Source: Macrotis lagotis (lineage: Eukaryota; Chordata; Mammalia; Peramelemorphia; Peramelidae). Taken from it: 64,000 nucleotides of DNA. Shown in pieces: positions 45,381-55,528 of the stretch. The position numbers and the translations under genes are program-made. Below the pieces are notes generated by a model. It searched no databases. It was given only the letters and a program-made list of their open reading frames with translations, and had not been told where the DNA came from. The stretch covers positions 18,906,583 to 18,970,582 of the forward strand of contig NC_133658.1 of assembly GCF_037893015.1 (NCBI RefSeq), written 5' to 3'. Numbering within the stretch: the first letter of the stretch is position 1; each line of letters opens with the position of its first letter.

Positions 45381-46375
45381 TAATGCTATTATTCTTATGG
45401 TTTGAGGACTTTTGAGGGTGGTTAGGATGGAGGATACAGCTTTCCTTCGGACTCTTCCATAAAGGCACCTACATTCATCTTGCAAGTGTTCTCACTCCAA
45501 TCTCAATTCCTGATTTTTTAAGTTTTTTGGACGCTGGATATGAAGAAACAGCTGAAATATGCAGTTGCCAAGAATATGGGTGGGTTTTAAGTAAATAGAT
45601 GACTCTCTGATGTCAGGGCTTGGGGTTGGCCACCAAGGCAGGAGCAGCATTATGATCAGGAATGGTATAGCATCCTGAGCTGCAAAAGAGCAGAAATCCA
45701 CAATCCAACTAGATTTTAGGTGCCATGGAATTGATTTCAGAGTTCAGGAAACTGAGGCTTCGGGAGTTAAGAGACTGGTAATAAATATTAGAGTTGAAGG
45801 ATGAACGCCATTAATTTAACTAGAGAACTAGTTATTCCCTTTTTCTTTCTCTCACTACCCCATTCTCTGTGACTTTGCCCTTCTAGGGGCATTCACCAGT
45901 CCAATTCCAAATTGGTATTGTTTCCCATACCCATTTCTATGGGCATAGCTTATGGTCACAGGTCTTCTTTGTGGCTCCAATGATGGTAATAAAAAAGAAC
46001 ATTTTTTCTAGGGCTTTTGTCTACAAAGCCCTTCCCTTCCTGCATTAGGCATAGGACCTATGATTCTTTCTAGTTTAATTCATTTGGACTTGAGTGGTCA
46101 CTTCCCTCTAGTGGATATATTGTTGAACTTCATCTCAAGGAAATCTAGATTCCAAACCACACCTCCTGTAATCTTGATGTGGTTACTTTTCTTCTCTGGG
46201 TTTCAGCTCATTCCTCAGTAAAGTGACGAGGCATTGATCACCCTCTTTAAATTTATGATCCTTTGTCTTCAGATGATACCATGTTCAAGACCTGAGAGCA
46301 GTAGATGTCAGCTTTACCTAATACCAGAAATTGGTAGAGTACATTTCACAAGGGCCCAGATTTCTCTGCTAGGCA
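45381..46375. other. No gene; weak SINE patches
   Basis: 45730-45790 has a faint minus MIR match and 46080-46260 a faint plus MIR match. The rest is unassigned. Confidence 0.4.
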
Positions 46376-47174
46376 TGTTGAAGTAATAGAGGAAATATTG
46401 GGCAGAGAAATGTATTTTGTAATTAATCTGTTTGCTCTGAGCTGACTATCTTACATTTAACACTGACCTTCATTCCATTGTTCAAGGACATTGACCCACC
46501 TTTTTGCCTGTATCCCCATCCCATTGTTCTGGAGCTATGGAAATTAATTGATGGCCATGCTCCCATCTCATTGTCTAAGTTGTGGAAGTGACTTAAAACC
46601 CACCCATAGTTGGATACCTTTATCTATCTTACAGATACCAGTGTCCTTCATACAAGCCCCAATGTAACAATGCAGTGGGTTCTTGCCCTAGCCAGAAAGA
46701 ACTAGGCTTTTTGGATTACTGCCCTTCAACAAAAATAATGAATCCCTGTCCTGGCCTGAAAGCCCTCATCTACAGATTCTTAATTACCTCATCTCTATAC
46801 TCTGAGCTACTGTCCCCATAAGTATGTCCTTAATTACCTCATCTTCCTGCACTTTTAGATATCCAGCCCCTCCTCAGTTGAGTTGTTGTCTCCCTTTGAG
46901 AAGCCAGCAAGTTCTTAGGGAGCAGGATCACCTGAATAAATTCTCATGGCCCTATATACTTCTTTATGCTGATTACCCCCAAGGGCTATGACTGCTGCTG
47001 CTATCCCCCTCAGGGGAAACAATCACTTCCAACTGCTTTTACTGTCTTTAATTTTTTCTCTCTTAGTTGTTGCTAACAATAGTAATATGTAATAAACCTT
47101 TTTATTCCTAAATACTTCTGTATCAGAGCTAGTCCTTTTGTGAATTTGTTCACAAATTAGACCATGTCTCAACA
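46376..47174 (+). mobile_element. Probable solo ERV LTR
   Basis: A 799-bp segment opens TGTTGA and closes TCAACA, a perfect 6-bp inverted repeat at LTR-like ends. AATAAA is at 47091-47096, with a T- and GT-rich stretch before the end. An internal duplication of CTTAATTACCTCATCT occurs near 46769 and 46830. I see no clean target duplication, which is the main weakness. Confidence 0.42.
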
Positions 47175-47314
47175 TTTTTAGACTTCATCAGGAGGAGTGG
47201 GTCTGCAATATTTACTAATGCAAGCGAGATTTCTGGATATGGCATTATCACTACCCTTTTCATTGTTTTGGCATCACTTTCCTGATGTCATAGTCCTATT
47301 ATAGAATGATTGAC

Positions 47315-47535
47315 ACCTGGAGTCAAAATGAACTCATCTTCATGAGTTCAAATCTGATTTCATTTACTTACTAGCTATATAACCATGAACAAATCACTTA
47401 TCCTGGTTTGCTTCACTTTCCTAAACTATGAAATGAGCTGGAGCAAACAAAAAGGCAAAGCTCTAGTATCGCTGCCAAGAAAACACCAAAGGGGGTCATG
47501 AAGAGTTGGACATGACTTGAAATGATGAACCATAA
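47315..47535 (+). repeat. RTE-tailed marsupial SINE
   Basis: CATGAGTTCAAATCTGATTT, AACCATGAACAAATCACTTA, CTGCCAAGAAAACACCAAAG, then AAGAGTTGGACATGACTTGA. Confidence 0.75.
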
Positions 47536-48049
47536 TGGAATTAGCAAGGTTGGTGGAGAATAAGAGATTTCTTTTAACTTGTTTTCTCCTGAGTCTGTTG
47601 CTTTATGTCATTTTCTTTGAGGTAGGAGGAGTAGACCAGTTTAATAAGAGTAAGAAATTTAGACTGGGAAACAAAGGTGAAGATGAGATTGTGGAGGGCA
47701 AGGATAAGGTTCGGAGGGAATAGGGTCAGAGCCATGTTGTCCTATCTGCTCACTTTACAGCTTAGAAAAATGAGGCATAGGTCACAGAGGAAAGAACCAT
47801 CCATATCCATTTGAACTCCATATCCATTCATTTTTCTCCTGTACCCAGGCTCTTGGATTTTATTCTGGAAGCCATAGGGAATCCACTGAGAGCATCTGCT
47901 GTTTTGTCTTTGAAGCTTTATAGCTGTAAAAAGCCCTCAAAATTATTTGGTCTGGTACTGCTAGGGCAACCTCAGGTGTACTTGAAATTCAATACATCTA
48001 GGAGCTTTAAGGGGTGAATTAATTAAGTGTTTGACCAAATATAGCATAC
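47536..48049. other. No gene; possible MIR patch
   Basis: 47740-47790 is a faint minus MIR match. The frames at 47535-47723 and 47811-48017 have no domain. Confidence 0.35.
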
Positions 48050-48203
48050 TTTTTTTTTTTACTTTTTGCAAGGCAATGGGGTTAAGTGACTTGCCCAAGG
48101 CCACACAGCTAGGTCATTATTAGGTGTCTGAGGCAAGATTAGAACTCAGGTCCTCCTGACTCCTGGACTGGTGCTCTATTCATTGCGCCACCTAGCTGCC
48201 CCC
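48050..48203 (-). repeat. Marsupial tRNA-SINE, minus strand
   Basis: TTTTTGCAAGGCAATGGGGT, CTTGCCCAAGGCCACACAGC and TTGCGCCACCTAGCTGCCCC. Confidence 0.93.
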
Positions 48204-48600
48204 AGACTAATTTTTAAGTTGATAATTTTGCATTGCCATTGAATGATTTCATAAATACTCAATTGATCCTTGGCAGAAAATAAAGAGATTTCCCTCCCCT
48301 GTTCTAGAACCTAACAGAGTGACTAGTACATAGCAGACCTTTAATAAAAGCACTGAGTTGAATTGCATTAAGTTGAATTGAATCAAGCTAAATGATTATT
48401 ACCCAAAGTATTTTTTTCACTGTTACTTCCTTCATACACTTTCACTACTATTTAGTATTTCCATTGTTTTCTCACTTCCATTTTCTTGCCCCTACTGCCA
48501 GATGAATCTTCCTCAAACATTGCTTCATTGAGATCATCGATACTGGGGAATCTTCCGGTGATTCATCAATGTTTCTAGTACAGTAGAAGTAAAGAAGATC
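48204..48600. other. No gene; L2-like patch
   Basis: 48300-48365 (CCTAACAGAGTGACTAGTAC, ATAGCAGACCTTTAATAAAA) is plus-strand L2 3' end. The rest is unassigned. Confidence 0.4.
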
Positions 48601-48604
48601 TAGT

Positions 48605-48860
48605 TTGGAGAAGCTCGGGGTGCAGCAGATAGAGCCCTGGGCCTCATATTAGAACTTACTCACCTCAGACACTTACTAGCTTTGTGACCCTGAGAAGATC
48701 ACATAATCTATGTTTGCCTTAATTTGCACAACTGGAAAAGAGGAATAATAGCACCAACCCCTCAGTTTTATGTTAAAGATCAAATGAGATAATATTTGTA
48801 CAATGCCTTAGTATAATGCCTGGGACATGAGATGTTATCTAAATGATCATTCTCCCCCCA
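48605..48860 (+). repeat. CORE-SINE/MIR
   Basis: CAGATAGAGCCCTGGGCCTC, ACTTACTAGCTTTGTGACCC, AAAGATCAAATGAGATAATA. Confidence 0.68.
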
Positions 48861-49435
48861 CCCCACCCCTCACACCTCCTGACCCCTTTAGAAGGTCAGT
48901 GTTCTCTTGGAATAAGTCAAGACCCTAATGTCAGAGGACCTTGCTCTGAAGTCTTTCTCTGATGTTTACTGACTTGGTGACCTTTTGACTCTTCTACTCT
49001 TCAGTCTCCTCTTTTGTAAACTATAGAGTTGTACTGGATGACCTCAAGGTCCATTCTATCTCTCAATCATTGGCTTGATAATCCTTGGATTCTTTTCTAG
49101 GACTTGGGGTTGGCTCTCTCAATGGATGTCTGCTATTTAAGAGTGTCCAAACAAAGGGACCAAAATGGTGAGGTCTTCCACTGGCTAGCCAGATTCTTGT
49201 CTTATGCCTTTGTGTGAAACAGTGCTTGTTGAGACTGGGCGCCATGATTTTCACCAGGAAAGGTCTTTTGCATCCTTTTCATGAATTTCCATAGACCATA
49301 TAAACAGTGTCTTGTCCTTTGGTATCAATATAATGATCACATCTATCAACCATTCAACCAGCTCTCAGTATCTATTGTGTACAGGGTACTATCAAATTAT
49401 ATTCACTTTCTGAAGGATTCACAAGTAAGTTGAGG
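48861..49435. other. No gene; one MIR-like patch
   Basis: 48895-49075 has a faint plus MIR match (GTGACCTTTTGACTCTTCTA, TACTGGATGACCTCAAGGTC). Nothing else is seen. Confidence 0.4.
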
Positions 49436-49439
49436 GGTA

Positions 49440-49560
49440 GAGAGCTTACACAGGGAATTAGACCACAGTCCATGGAGTCAGGAAAACCTGAGTTCAAATC
49501 TGGTCTCATAAACATACTAGCTATATGACCCTAGATAAATCATTTAATATTTTTTTTAAA
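49440..49560 (+). repeat. Marsupial tRNA-SINE fragment
   Basis: AGTCAGGAAAACCTGAGTTC and ACTAGCTATATGACCCTAGA. Confidence 0.7.
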
Positions 49561-49742
49561 AAAGTAAATTGAGGAATAGTGAAGAAAAATCACAAAAGAA
49601 AAAGAGTCTATCTTTATTCAATCTTTATTTCCAACTTCTGCTAATTGGATTGGCTCCATTTGCGCTGTGTTATGTGCAAACTTGCTTTTAATATATGTTT
49701 ACAAATAGTGGTGAAATTTACATGGTTACAGATAATGATAAT

Positions 49743-49896
49743 TTTTTAAAATTTATTTGTTTGGGGTTTGCAAGGCATTGAGGTTAAGTGACTTGCCCAA
49801 GGTCATACAGCTAGATAATTATTAGGTATCTGAGGCCGGATTTGAACTCAGTTCTTCCTGACTGCAGGTTCGGTGCTCTATCCATTAGTTGCCCCC
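49743..49896 (-). repeat. Marsupial tRNA-SINE, minus strand
   Basis: TTAAGTGACTTGCCCAAGGT, GAGGCCGGATTTGAACTCAG and GGTGCTCTATCCATTAGTTG. Confidence 0.9.
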
Positions 49897-50014
49897 CAAC
49901 AAACAGATTCAAACAGATTCAAAGGGGGGGATAGAAGAGTAATGCTATATTTTTATACACATTCATTTATATATATATATTCATGTATATATATGCAATT
50001 ATATGTATATTTTT

Positions 50015-50255
50015 GTTGTTTTGTTGATTTGTATTTTCACTCATCTGACTCATTGGGCTTTTTTGGCAAAGATCCTGGAATGGTTTGCCATTTCCTTCTC
50101 CAATTCCAAATAAAGAAACAGAGGCAAACAGGGCTAAGTGACTTGTCCAGAGTCACACAGCTAAAACATGTCTGGGACCAGACTTGAACTCAGGAAGATG
50201 AGTCATCCTGATGCCAGCTCCCACACTTGTTATACTGAACCTTCTAGCTACCTCT
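50015..50255 (-). repeat. RTE-tailed marsupial SINE, minus strand
   Basis: GCAAAGATCCTGGAATGGTT, TGCCATTTCCTTCTCCAATT and AGTGACTTGTCCAGAGTCAC, ending near AACCTTCTAGCTACCT. Confidence 0.78.
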
Positions 50256-50374
50256 TTGTGTGTGTGTGTGTGTATGTGTGTGTCTAACTTTTGTAAAAGA
50301 TGGGAAGTGTCAATATTGGAGGGCTTATGAAAAGATCAGCAAACTAATACATTATTCAAAAAATACTCTTACCA

Positions 50375-50795
50375 GTACTTTTTCCCCCCCTGGTGTAAAA
50401 TAGTTAGAAGCAAAGTATATGACTGTTTTTCTGAGGAATGACTAAACAAATTGTGGTACCTTAACATAAATGAACATTACTGGGTCATAAGAAACAATGA
50501 AATGATTATGAAGACTACAGAGAAATATGAGAAGATTTTTAAATGAATGCAGTGAGAAAAGTTCCACCAGGAACATATTAATCACAATGGAAATGAGAAT
50601 AGCAACAACTGCAACAAAAGCTGAACACTAAGGAATTATAAGCAAATGTCCCTGCAGAAGAGAGAAGAAACTACACCTGAATCCCATGATTTAAAAAGTT
50701 GGGACAATCTGTGCGTGAAACAGCACATTCCGTCAAATTAAAATGATGTGCTGGCTAGTCTTTGACCCCACTTCCTTTTCTCCATCTCTTTTTCG
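50375..50795 (+). repeat. L1 3'-region fragment
   Basis: GGAATGACTAAACAAATTGT, GGTACCTTAACATAAATGAA and ATGCAGTGAGAAAAGTTCCA are decayed L1 ORF2 3'-end motifs. Confidence 0.55.
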
Positions 50796-51525
50796 CTCAC
50801 AAGCAACACTTTTCTTGTGGAGGGATGACAGATTTAGAAACTAATACAAACATTTTTTCAAAGTAGGACAAATGAGTTCCAGGCTGGTTCATACTGTGAA
50901 AGGCCTCAAAGCATTGTCATTGTAAATTCTTGTAGTCTAAATGTTTAAGAATCTCAGAAGTTTTTGTCAAAAATGGCAAAGCTCATCTTTATCAGAGTGG
51001 ACATCAGGACATCCTTGAAAAATTCTAATTGAAGTCACTTTTTCCCCTCTCCAGTTTTTAAGATTATTATAAGAGAAAGTATCATGTAGGCTAATGAAGA
51101 ATGCTCATAGAAAGGCAGAATAAATGGAGAAAGGTCAGGGAATAAATGGTGAAGATTCATCGAAGGAACTAGCTATATCCAAACTAGGAAAAAGAAATGT
51201 TACTAGTGGAAAATCATTGGCTAACAGTATCTCAGAATGATGAGAAAAATGATTATTTCTCATATTAATAGTCAACTATTAAAATTAGGGAAATTCCAGG
51301 TTTTTTCCTTACCCATCCCATTTCCTTGTCCAGGCTCTCAAGGATAGAGATGATAGAATATGGGAATATCATATTCCTCATTCTGAGTATTGCTTCTCCT
51401 ACCCAAAGAGTTCCAACTTCTAATCTGAGGTGAAACTCCTGGCCCATTGTCTTCTACTAAGTCTTGGGTAGGGGGGTAGAGATTATTTGTTTAAATCATC
51501 CAAGAATATCAAGTATCTTGATTGA
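50796..51525. other. No gene or clear repeat
   Basis: Unassigned sequence. Confidence 0.4.
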
Positions 51526-51529
51526 TGAT

Positions 51530-51815
51530 TTTTTTGGCCTTTGTTCTCAAAAAAGGTCATGACATCAGGAAGATGATACCATGACAAGCAAAGGATTTGG
51601 ATCTGAATGAGGGGTTGCTGTGTTAAGTTAACCAGTCTCACTTTTTTCCTCTGGGTTTAGTGCTCAATTATGAATCAGGAGGACTGGAAATCAGGGTTAA
51701 ATGACTTGTCCAAACACAGTTAGTAAGTATTAAGTGTCTCAGGTCAGATTTGAAGTCAGATTCTCCTGACTCCAAGGCTGGTGTTCTTTTCACTGAACCA
51801 CCTGGCTGCCCGAAA
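51530..51815 (-). repeat. Marsupial long SINE, minus strand
   Basis: TTTGTTCTCAAAAAAGGTCA (end), TGAATGAGGGGTTGCTGTGT, GTCAGATTTGAAGTCAGATT and CCACCTGGCTGCCC (head). Confidence 0.85.
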
Positions 51816-51859
51816 TACATATTAAAGTCCCTTTGCTGTCATAAGAAAGAACATCATTG

Positions 51860-52080
51860 AATAGAACACAGCCAAGATTTGAGTCCATATTCTGTCTCAG
51901 ACCATTAATTACAAAATGTGTGACCTTGGGCAAATCCCTCAACCCTTCTGTGCTTCAGTTTCCTCATTCATAAATGAAGATATTAATAGCACCTATTTTG
52001 AATGCTGTGAGGATAAATTGAATTGACATAGCTAAAGTATTTTACCAATCTTAAAAGCTCTTTAAATATGTTTTTAGTCT
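51860..52080 (+). repeat. MIR/CORE-SINE
   Basis: AATGTGTGACCTTGGGCAAA, CTTCAGTTTCCTCATTCATA and GAATGCTGTGAGGATAAATT. Confidence 0.72.
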
Positions 52081-52880
52081 TCAAAATGTTCGACAATATC
52101 CCCTAAGTCTTCTTTTCTGTTGCCTAAATTTCTAGAGTTCTTATTGTCATATGACATGCATTCAAAACTCTTTTTTCATGGACTCTGATTTTTCCTTTTC
52201 CTTCATAAAATATATCACTCATAACAAAATAGAGCATTTCAAGTGTGGTCTGGAAAGGGCAAAATATAATGGGAGTCTTCTTGTTCCAGACATTTGCATA
52301 AGGTTATATTTATTTTTATAATGGGTGACTAATTCTGAGCTTGAAATCAATTTAGATGAATTATTACCTATAGCTTTCTCATATATGTGACATTGATTTT
52401 TTGAACCTATGTAAGTAAGACTTTACATTTGTCCCTTGCTGAATTTTAGTAATAATTGTTTGAGTTCATTCCTCCAGTATTTCAGGTTTATTTTAGTTCC
52501 TGATGTCATTATCCAAAATACCTACTATTTGTTCCTACTTTGTGTTATATGCACTTTTATCACATCAAAAAAAGACATGCTGTACCCTTACTTGTGCAAA
52601 TTGATAATGATTTTAATTTATCAAAATCAGTTGTTATTGATAAAAAATATTTTACAAAACAGTCCCAATACATTAATGGTCTCCCTCCAAACTGATAATG
52701 ATCAATTAATGCCTATTCTTTGAATAGTTATTCAACCAGCATAGAAAACAATTGACAACATTATTTCCCAGAATCTGGTTCTCTATCTTTTTCATAAGGA
52801 TAAAAGCAGGGAAGGATATTTTCATAAGTCTCTTGTGCTATCATTACCTAATAGCTGTTTTCAATAGATTAAAGAGCTGC
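52081..52880. other. No gene or clear repeat
   Basis: AT-rich. The frame at 52436-52723 is a low-complexity, hydrophobic chance frame. Confidence 0.4.
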
Positions 52881-52887
52881 TGAACTG

Positions 52888-53005
52888 ATAGATTGTAAGC
52901 TTCTTGAGAGCAGGGACTGCTGTTTGCCGTTTTTTTTTTTTTGCATTCCCAGAGCTTAGTGACTAGTGAAAATTTAATAAAAGTTTATTGACTAATTACT
53001 ATTTG
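52888..53005 (+). repeat. L2 3'-end fragment
   Basis: GATTGTAAGCTTCTTGAGAG, GCATTCCCAGAGCTTAGTGA and AATTTAATAAAAGTTTATTG. Confidence 0.65.
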
Positions 53006-53680
53006 GAAGACTATCTTCTGAAAGGGGGTTCCTAATTATCTTGCATGGTTCCAGACAGGAGAGTTGAAAAATGATAAGAGTGACAGATTTTAGTCCCATA
53101 TTAGAAAGACAGGAAAACAAACTATTTCCTAACAACTAAACTGCCTAAAATAGAATGAACTGCTAAAGGAAGTAGGGAATGACTCATCCCAGGATTTCTT
53201 CAAGTAGAAACCAGAGGGCCACTTTGGGGACATATATAGAGGAGTTTATCATGGCAGTCAGTTGGATGGTCTCTGAAGGTCCTTCTAATTCTGAGTTTCT
53301 GTGATTTGACAAGTTCTAAAGATTTCTGAAGATGGCATCTCTAACTAGCTCTTCAGTATGGTTCCCCTTGATCATTTCTGCTGACTTTTCTGAGACGTAT
53401 GATGGTTACTTAATGTTCCAGTTGAATATAACAAAGCAAATCAGGACAGTGGCATATTTGTTTTCTAAAGAATGAAGAGAAATTGAATTCTAAAGAATGA
53501 AGCATTGCCCTAACTGGCATAACATGGCAGCACTGACCTAACTAGCATGGATACCTTGACCAACCTATCACCTTTCAAGCTAATGTGGTCCTAGCTGTAT
53601 TCAAGTAAGAGTATTCAGATGAAAGGAATTTCTTGGTTCACCTATGGAGTAGGAAGTATCTATCTCCCCCCTCAAAATTC
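53006..53680. other. No gene or clear repeat
   Basis: A duplicated TTCTAAAGAATGAAG occurs near 53462 and 53487. Otherwise unassigned. Confidence 0.35.
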
Positions 53681-53683
53681 TAA

Positions 53684-53937
53684 TTTATTTTCTTGATGTA
53701 ATAGCAAAAAGTGGACCCCAGAGATTATTTGGTCAGTTTCATAGAGGAAGTTCCCAGAATGTACATTGAAAAAGTGGGTCTCAGACAATGCTGAATTGTT
53801 CACATCAACATGTCTGATTCATTGCATGACAATTTGGAGAATGGTTAGAAATTCATGTGTAGATTTGGTAAGTTCTGAAAGGTTGCCATCCATCCAGAAT
53901 TCTCAAATCAATCTTGTAGGGCTTCTCATTTCAATCC
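53684..53937 (-). other. Possible terminal exon and 3' UTR of the ADAM gene
   Basis: The acceptor TTTCTTTCTATTTAG on the minus strand is followed in phase 0 by GGA TTG AAA TGA, which would end the protein with Gly-Leu-Lys. An AATAAA lies at 53689-53684, about 240 nt downstream, and the sequence between looks unique. This would put the gene end 1.5 kb beyond the proline-rich exon. Acceptors of this quality occur by chance, so it is only a candidate. Confidence 0.2.
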
Positions 53938-53939
53938 CT

Positions 53940-54230
53940 AAATAGAAAGAAATTATTAGAATGGGTTGTATCCTGCCTATGATCCATGTATATGATATTT
54001 CCATGGCCGGTCAGAATGGATGATTAAGATGGCCCATCCAGATGACCTTGGATTTTAATTTATCAAATTTTCTCAATCTCCTTCACACTATGGAGCTAGA
54101 AATTCCAACAGGATGCAGTGGCGAACATTTACTTGGTGCTTGATATTTTTTTCTGAGTGAGCTCATGAGACTGGGGTGTTGCTTTACTCCATTTCCACCC
54201 AGATGAAATCTCATGAAGTCGAAAAAGACA
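53940..54230. other. No gene or clear repeat
   Basis: Unassigned sequence, possibly intronic if the terminal exon at 53.9 kb is real. Confidence 0.35.
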
Positions 54231-54234
54231 AAAC

Positions 54235-54480
54235 TTGTGTCAGAGGGCCTTGTGTTAGAATCTTGCTCCCTCAGTTAACTAGTCTGTAACTTTGATCAAG
54301 TCAATTAGACTCTGACCATTAATTTCCTCATTTGTCAAAAGAAGGGGTAGAAGAGGATATCTATGTGCTTGAAAACAATAGCAACACCTGTCTGAAGGTT
54401 ACCCTTTTCATTCTATTATTAATCCTGTCTAGATTCAATTCATTTCAGTCCAATTAAATTCAGGGTGTACTTGTCAAGAT
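54235..54480 (+). repeat. Old MIR/SINE remnant
   Basis: TGTCAGAGGGCCTTGTGTTA, TAACTTTGATCAAGTCAATT and TTCCTCATTTGTCAAAAGAA. Confidence 0.5.
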
Positions 54481-54589
54481 GCCATATGATGGTTTGTCTC
54501 TTTTTTTAAGGCTTCCCAACTTCCTCCAAGGACAGGTAGCTGTCCTAGGACTTAAGAATGATTCCTTACCCTCCTAATCTGTTCTCTAG

Positions 54590-54850
54590 GACCACCAGGT
54601 ACTGGGCTAAGGTCTGGGGCATACAAAGAAAGACAAAAAGCAGTCCCTGCTCCCAAGGAGTTGGAGTGCGGAGTCAGAAAACAGCATATAAACAACTCTG
54701 CACAAAGAAATATTTTAGCATAAGTTGGAGATGAATAAAGGGAAGAAACTAGAATTAGGGGTGCACAGGAAATGCTTTTGGAGGATGATGGGATTTGAAC
54801 TGGGATCTGAAGGAACCCAGAGAAGCCTGGAGGCAGGAAAAAGAACATAC
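54590..54850 (-). repeat. L2 3'-end fragment
   Basis: CAGGTACTGGGCTAAGGTCT and GCAGTCCCTGCTCCCAAGGA. Three overlapping frames here are repeat-derived. Confidence 0.6.
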
Positions 54851-55109
54851 CAACTCCTCTTCTTTCTATTGAAAGCCTTCACAATCAGGGTCCAGGCTAC
54901 TTCTCTGGGATTATTGCACATCCATCTCTTTCACATAATTTATATATGTATCAAACTGACCAACTTGTTGTTCCCCCAACTTTTAATTCATTTCTTGCCT
55001 CTTTTCTCACACCTGGAATCCTTCACTCAGCATTCTCTCCTTAATTTCACCTCTTAGAAATGCAAATTTTCTTGTTGGGAGTTTGTTCCTGTTTCTTCTT
55101 CTTTCCAGA

Positions 55110-55151
55110 GTGTTCTCTCTTTGTGTGTCTCTCTGTCTGTCTGTCTCTGTC

Positions 55152-55184
<33 letters not shown>

Positions 55185-55186
55185 GA

Positions 55187-55219
<33 letters not shown>

Positions 55220-55250
55220 TGTCTGTCTGTCTGTCTGTGTGTGTGTCTTC
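55110..55250. repeat. (TCTG)n and (TG)n microsatellite
   Basis: CTGTCTGTCTCTG units, then (TG)n at about 55188-55217, then CTGTCTGT again. Confidence 0.93.
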
Positions 55251-55309
55251 TTGGGACCAGCCTATTAGAGTTCATAAATCTCTTACAAATATTAACGTGG
55301 AGAGGATAG

Positions 55310-55447
55310 GACCAAATTCCACTGGTTTGGACTGGATTAGATTGGACTGAAATGAATTGGGTAGGACTAGATTGAACTGCTTGGCACTGGAATGACTGGA
55401 ATTGGACTGGACTGACCTGAACTGGACTAGGTTACATTGGCCAAGCA
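55310..55447. repeat. Degenerate TGGACTGGA-type short tandem repeat
   Basis: Many variants of GGACT, GGATT and GAACT, such as GGACTGGATTAGATTGGACT and TGGACTGGACTGACCTGAAC. It lies 16 bases beyond the donor of the proline-rich exon. Confidence 0.75.
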
Positions 55448-55462
55448 TAGTCATCTACTCAC

Positions 55463-55528
55463 CTGGGGAAAGAACGGTGGTGGCAGAGTAGGGATTGGTG
55501 GTGGAGGAATCCTTGGTTTTGCAGGTGG
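55463..55528 (-). CDS. ADAM exon: proline-rich SH3-ligand-like tail
   Basis: A 66-nt exon, phase 0 at both ends. The acceptor is TTCTCCTTAG and the donor CCCCAG|GTGAGT. It encodes PPAKPRIPPPPIPTLPPPFF followed by PQ, so 12 of 22 residues are proline. KPRIPPPPIP and PTLPPP resemble PxxP ligands of SH3 domains, which several ADAM tails carry. The exon has no stop codon and ends in a good donor, so at least one more exon lies further left. Confidence 0.6.

Noticed and set aside
54571-54625. Splice-like interval in an L2 fragment, minus strand, left of the ADAM proline exon
   Set aside because: The acceptor-like TATGCCCCAG is part of the L2 3' end itself, and the frame stops at once. Probably not an exon.
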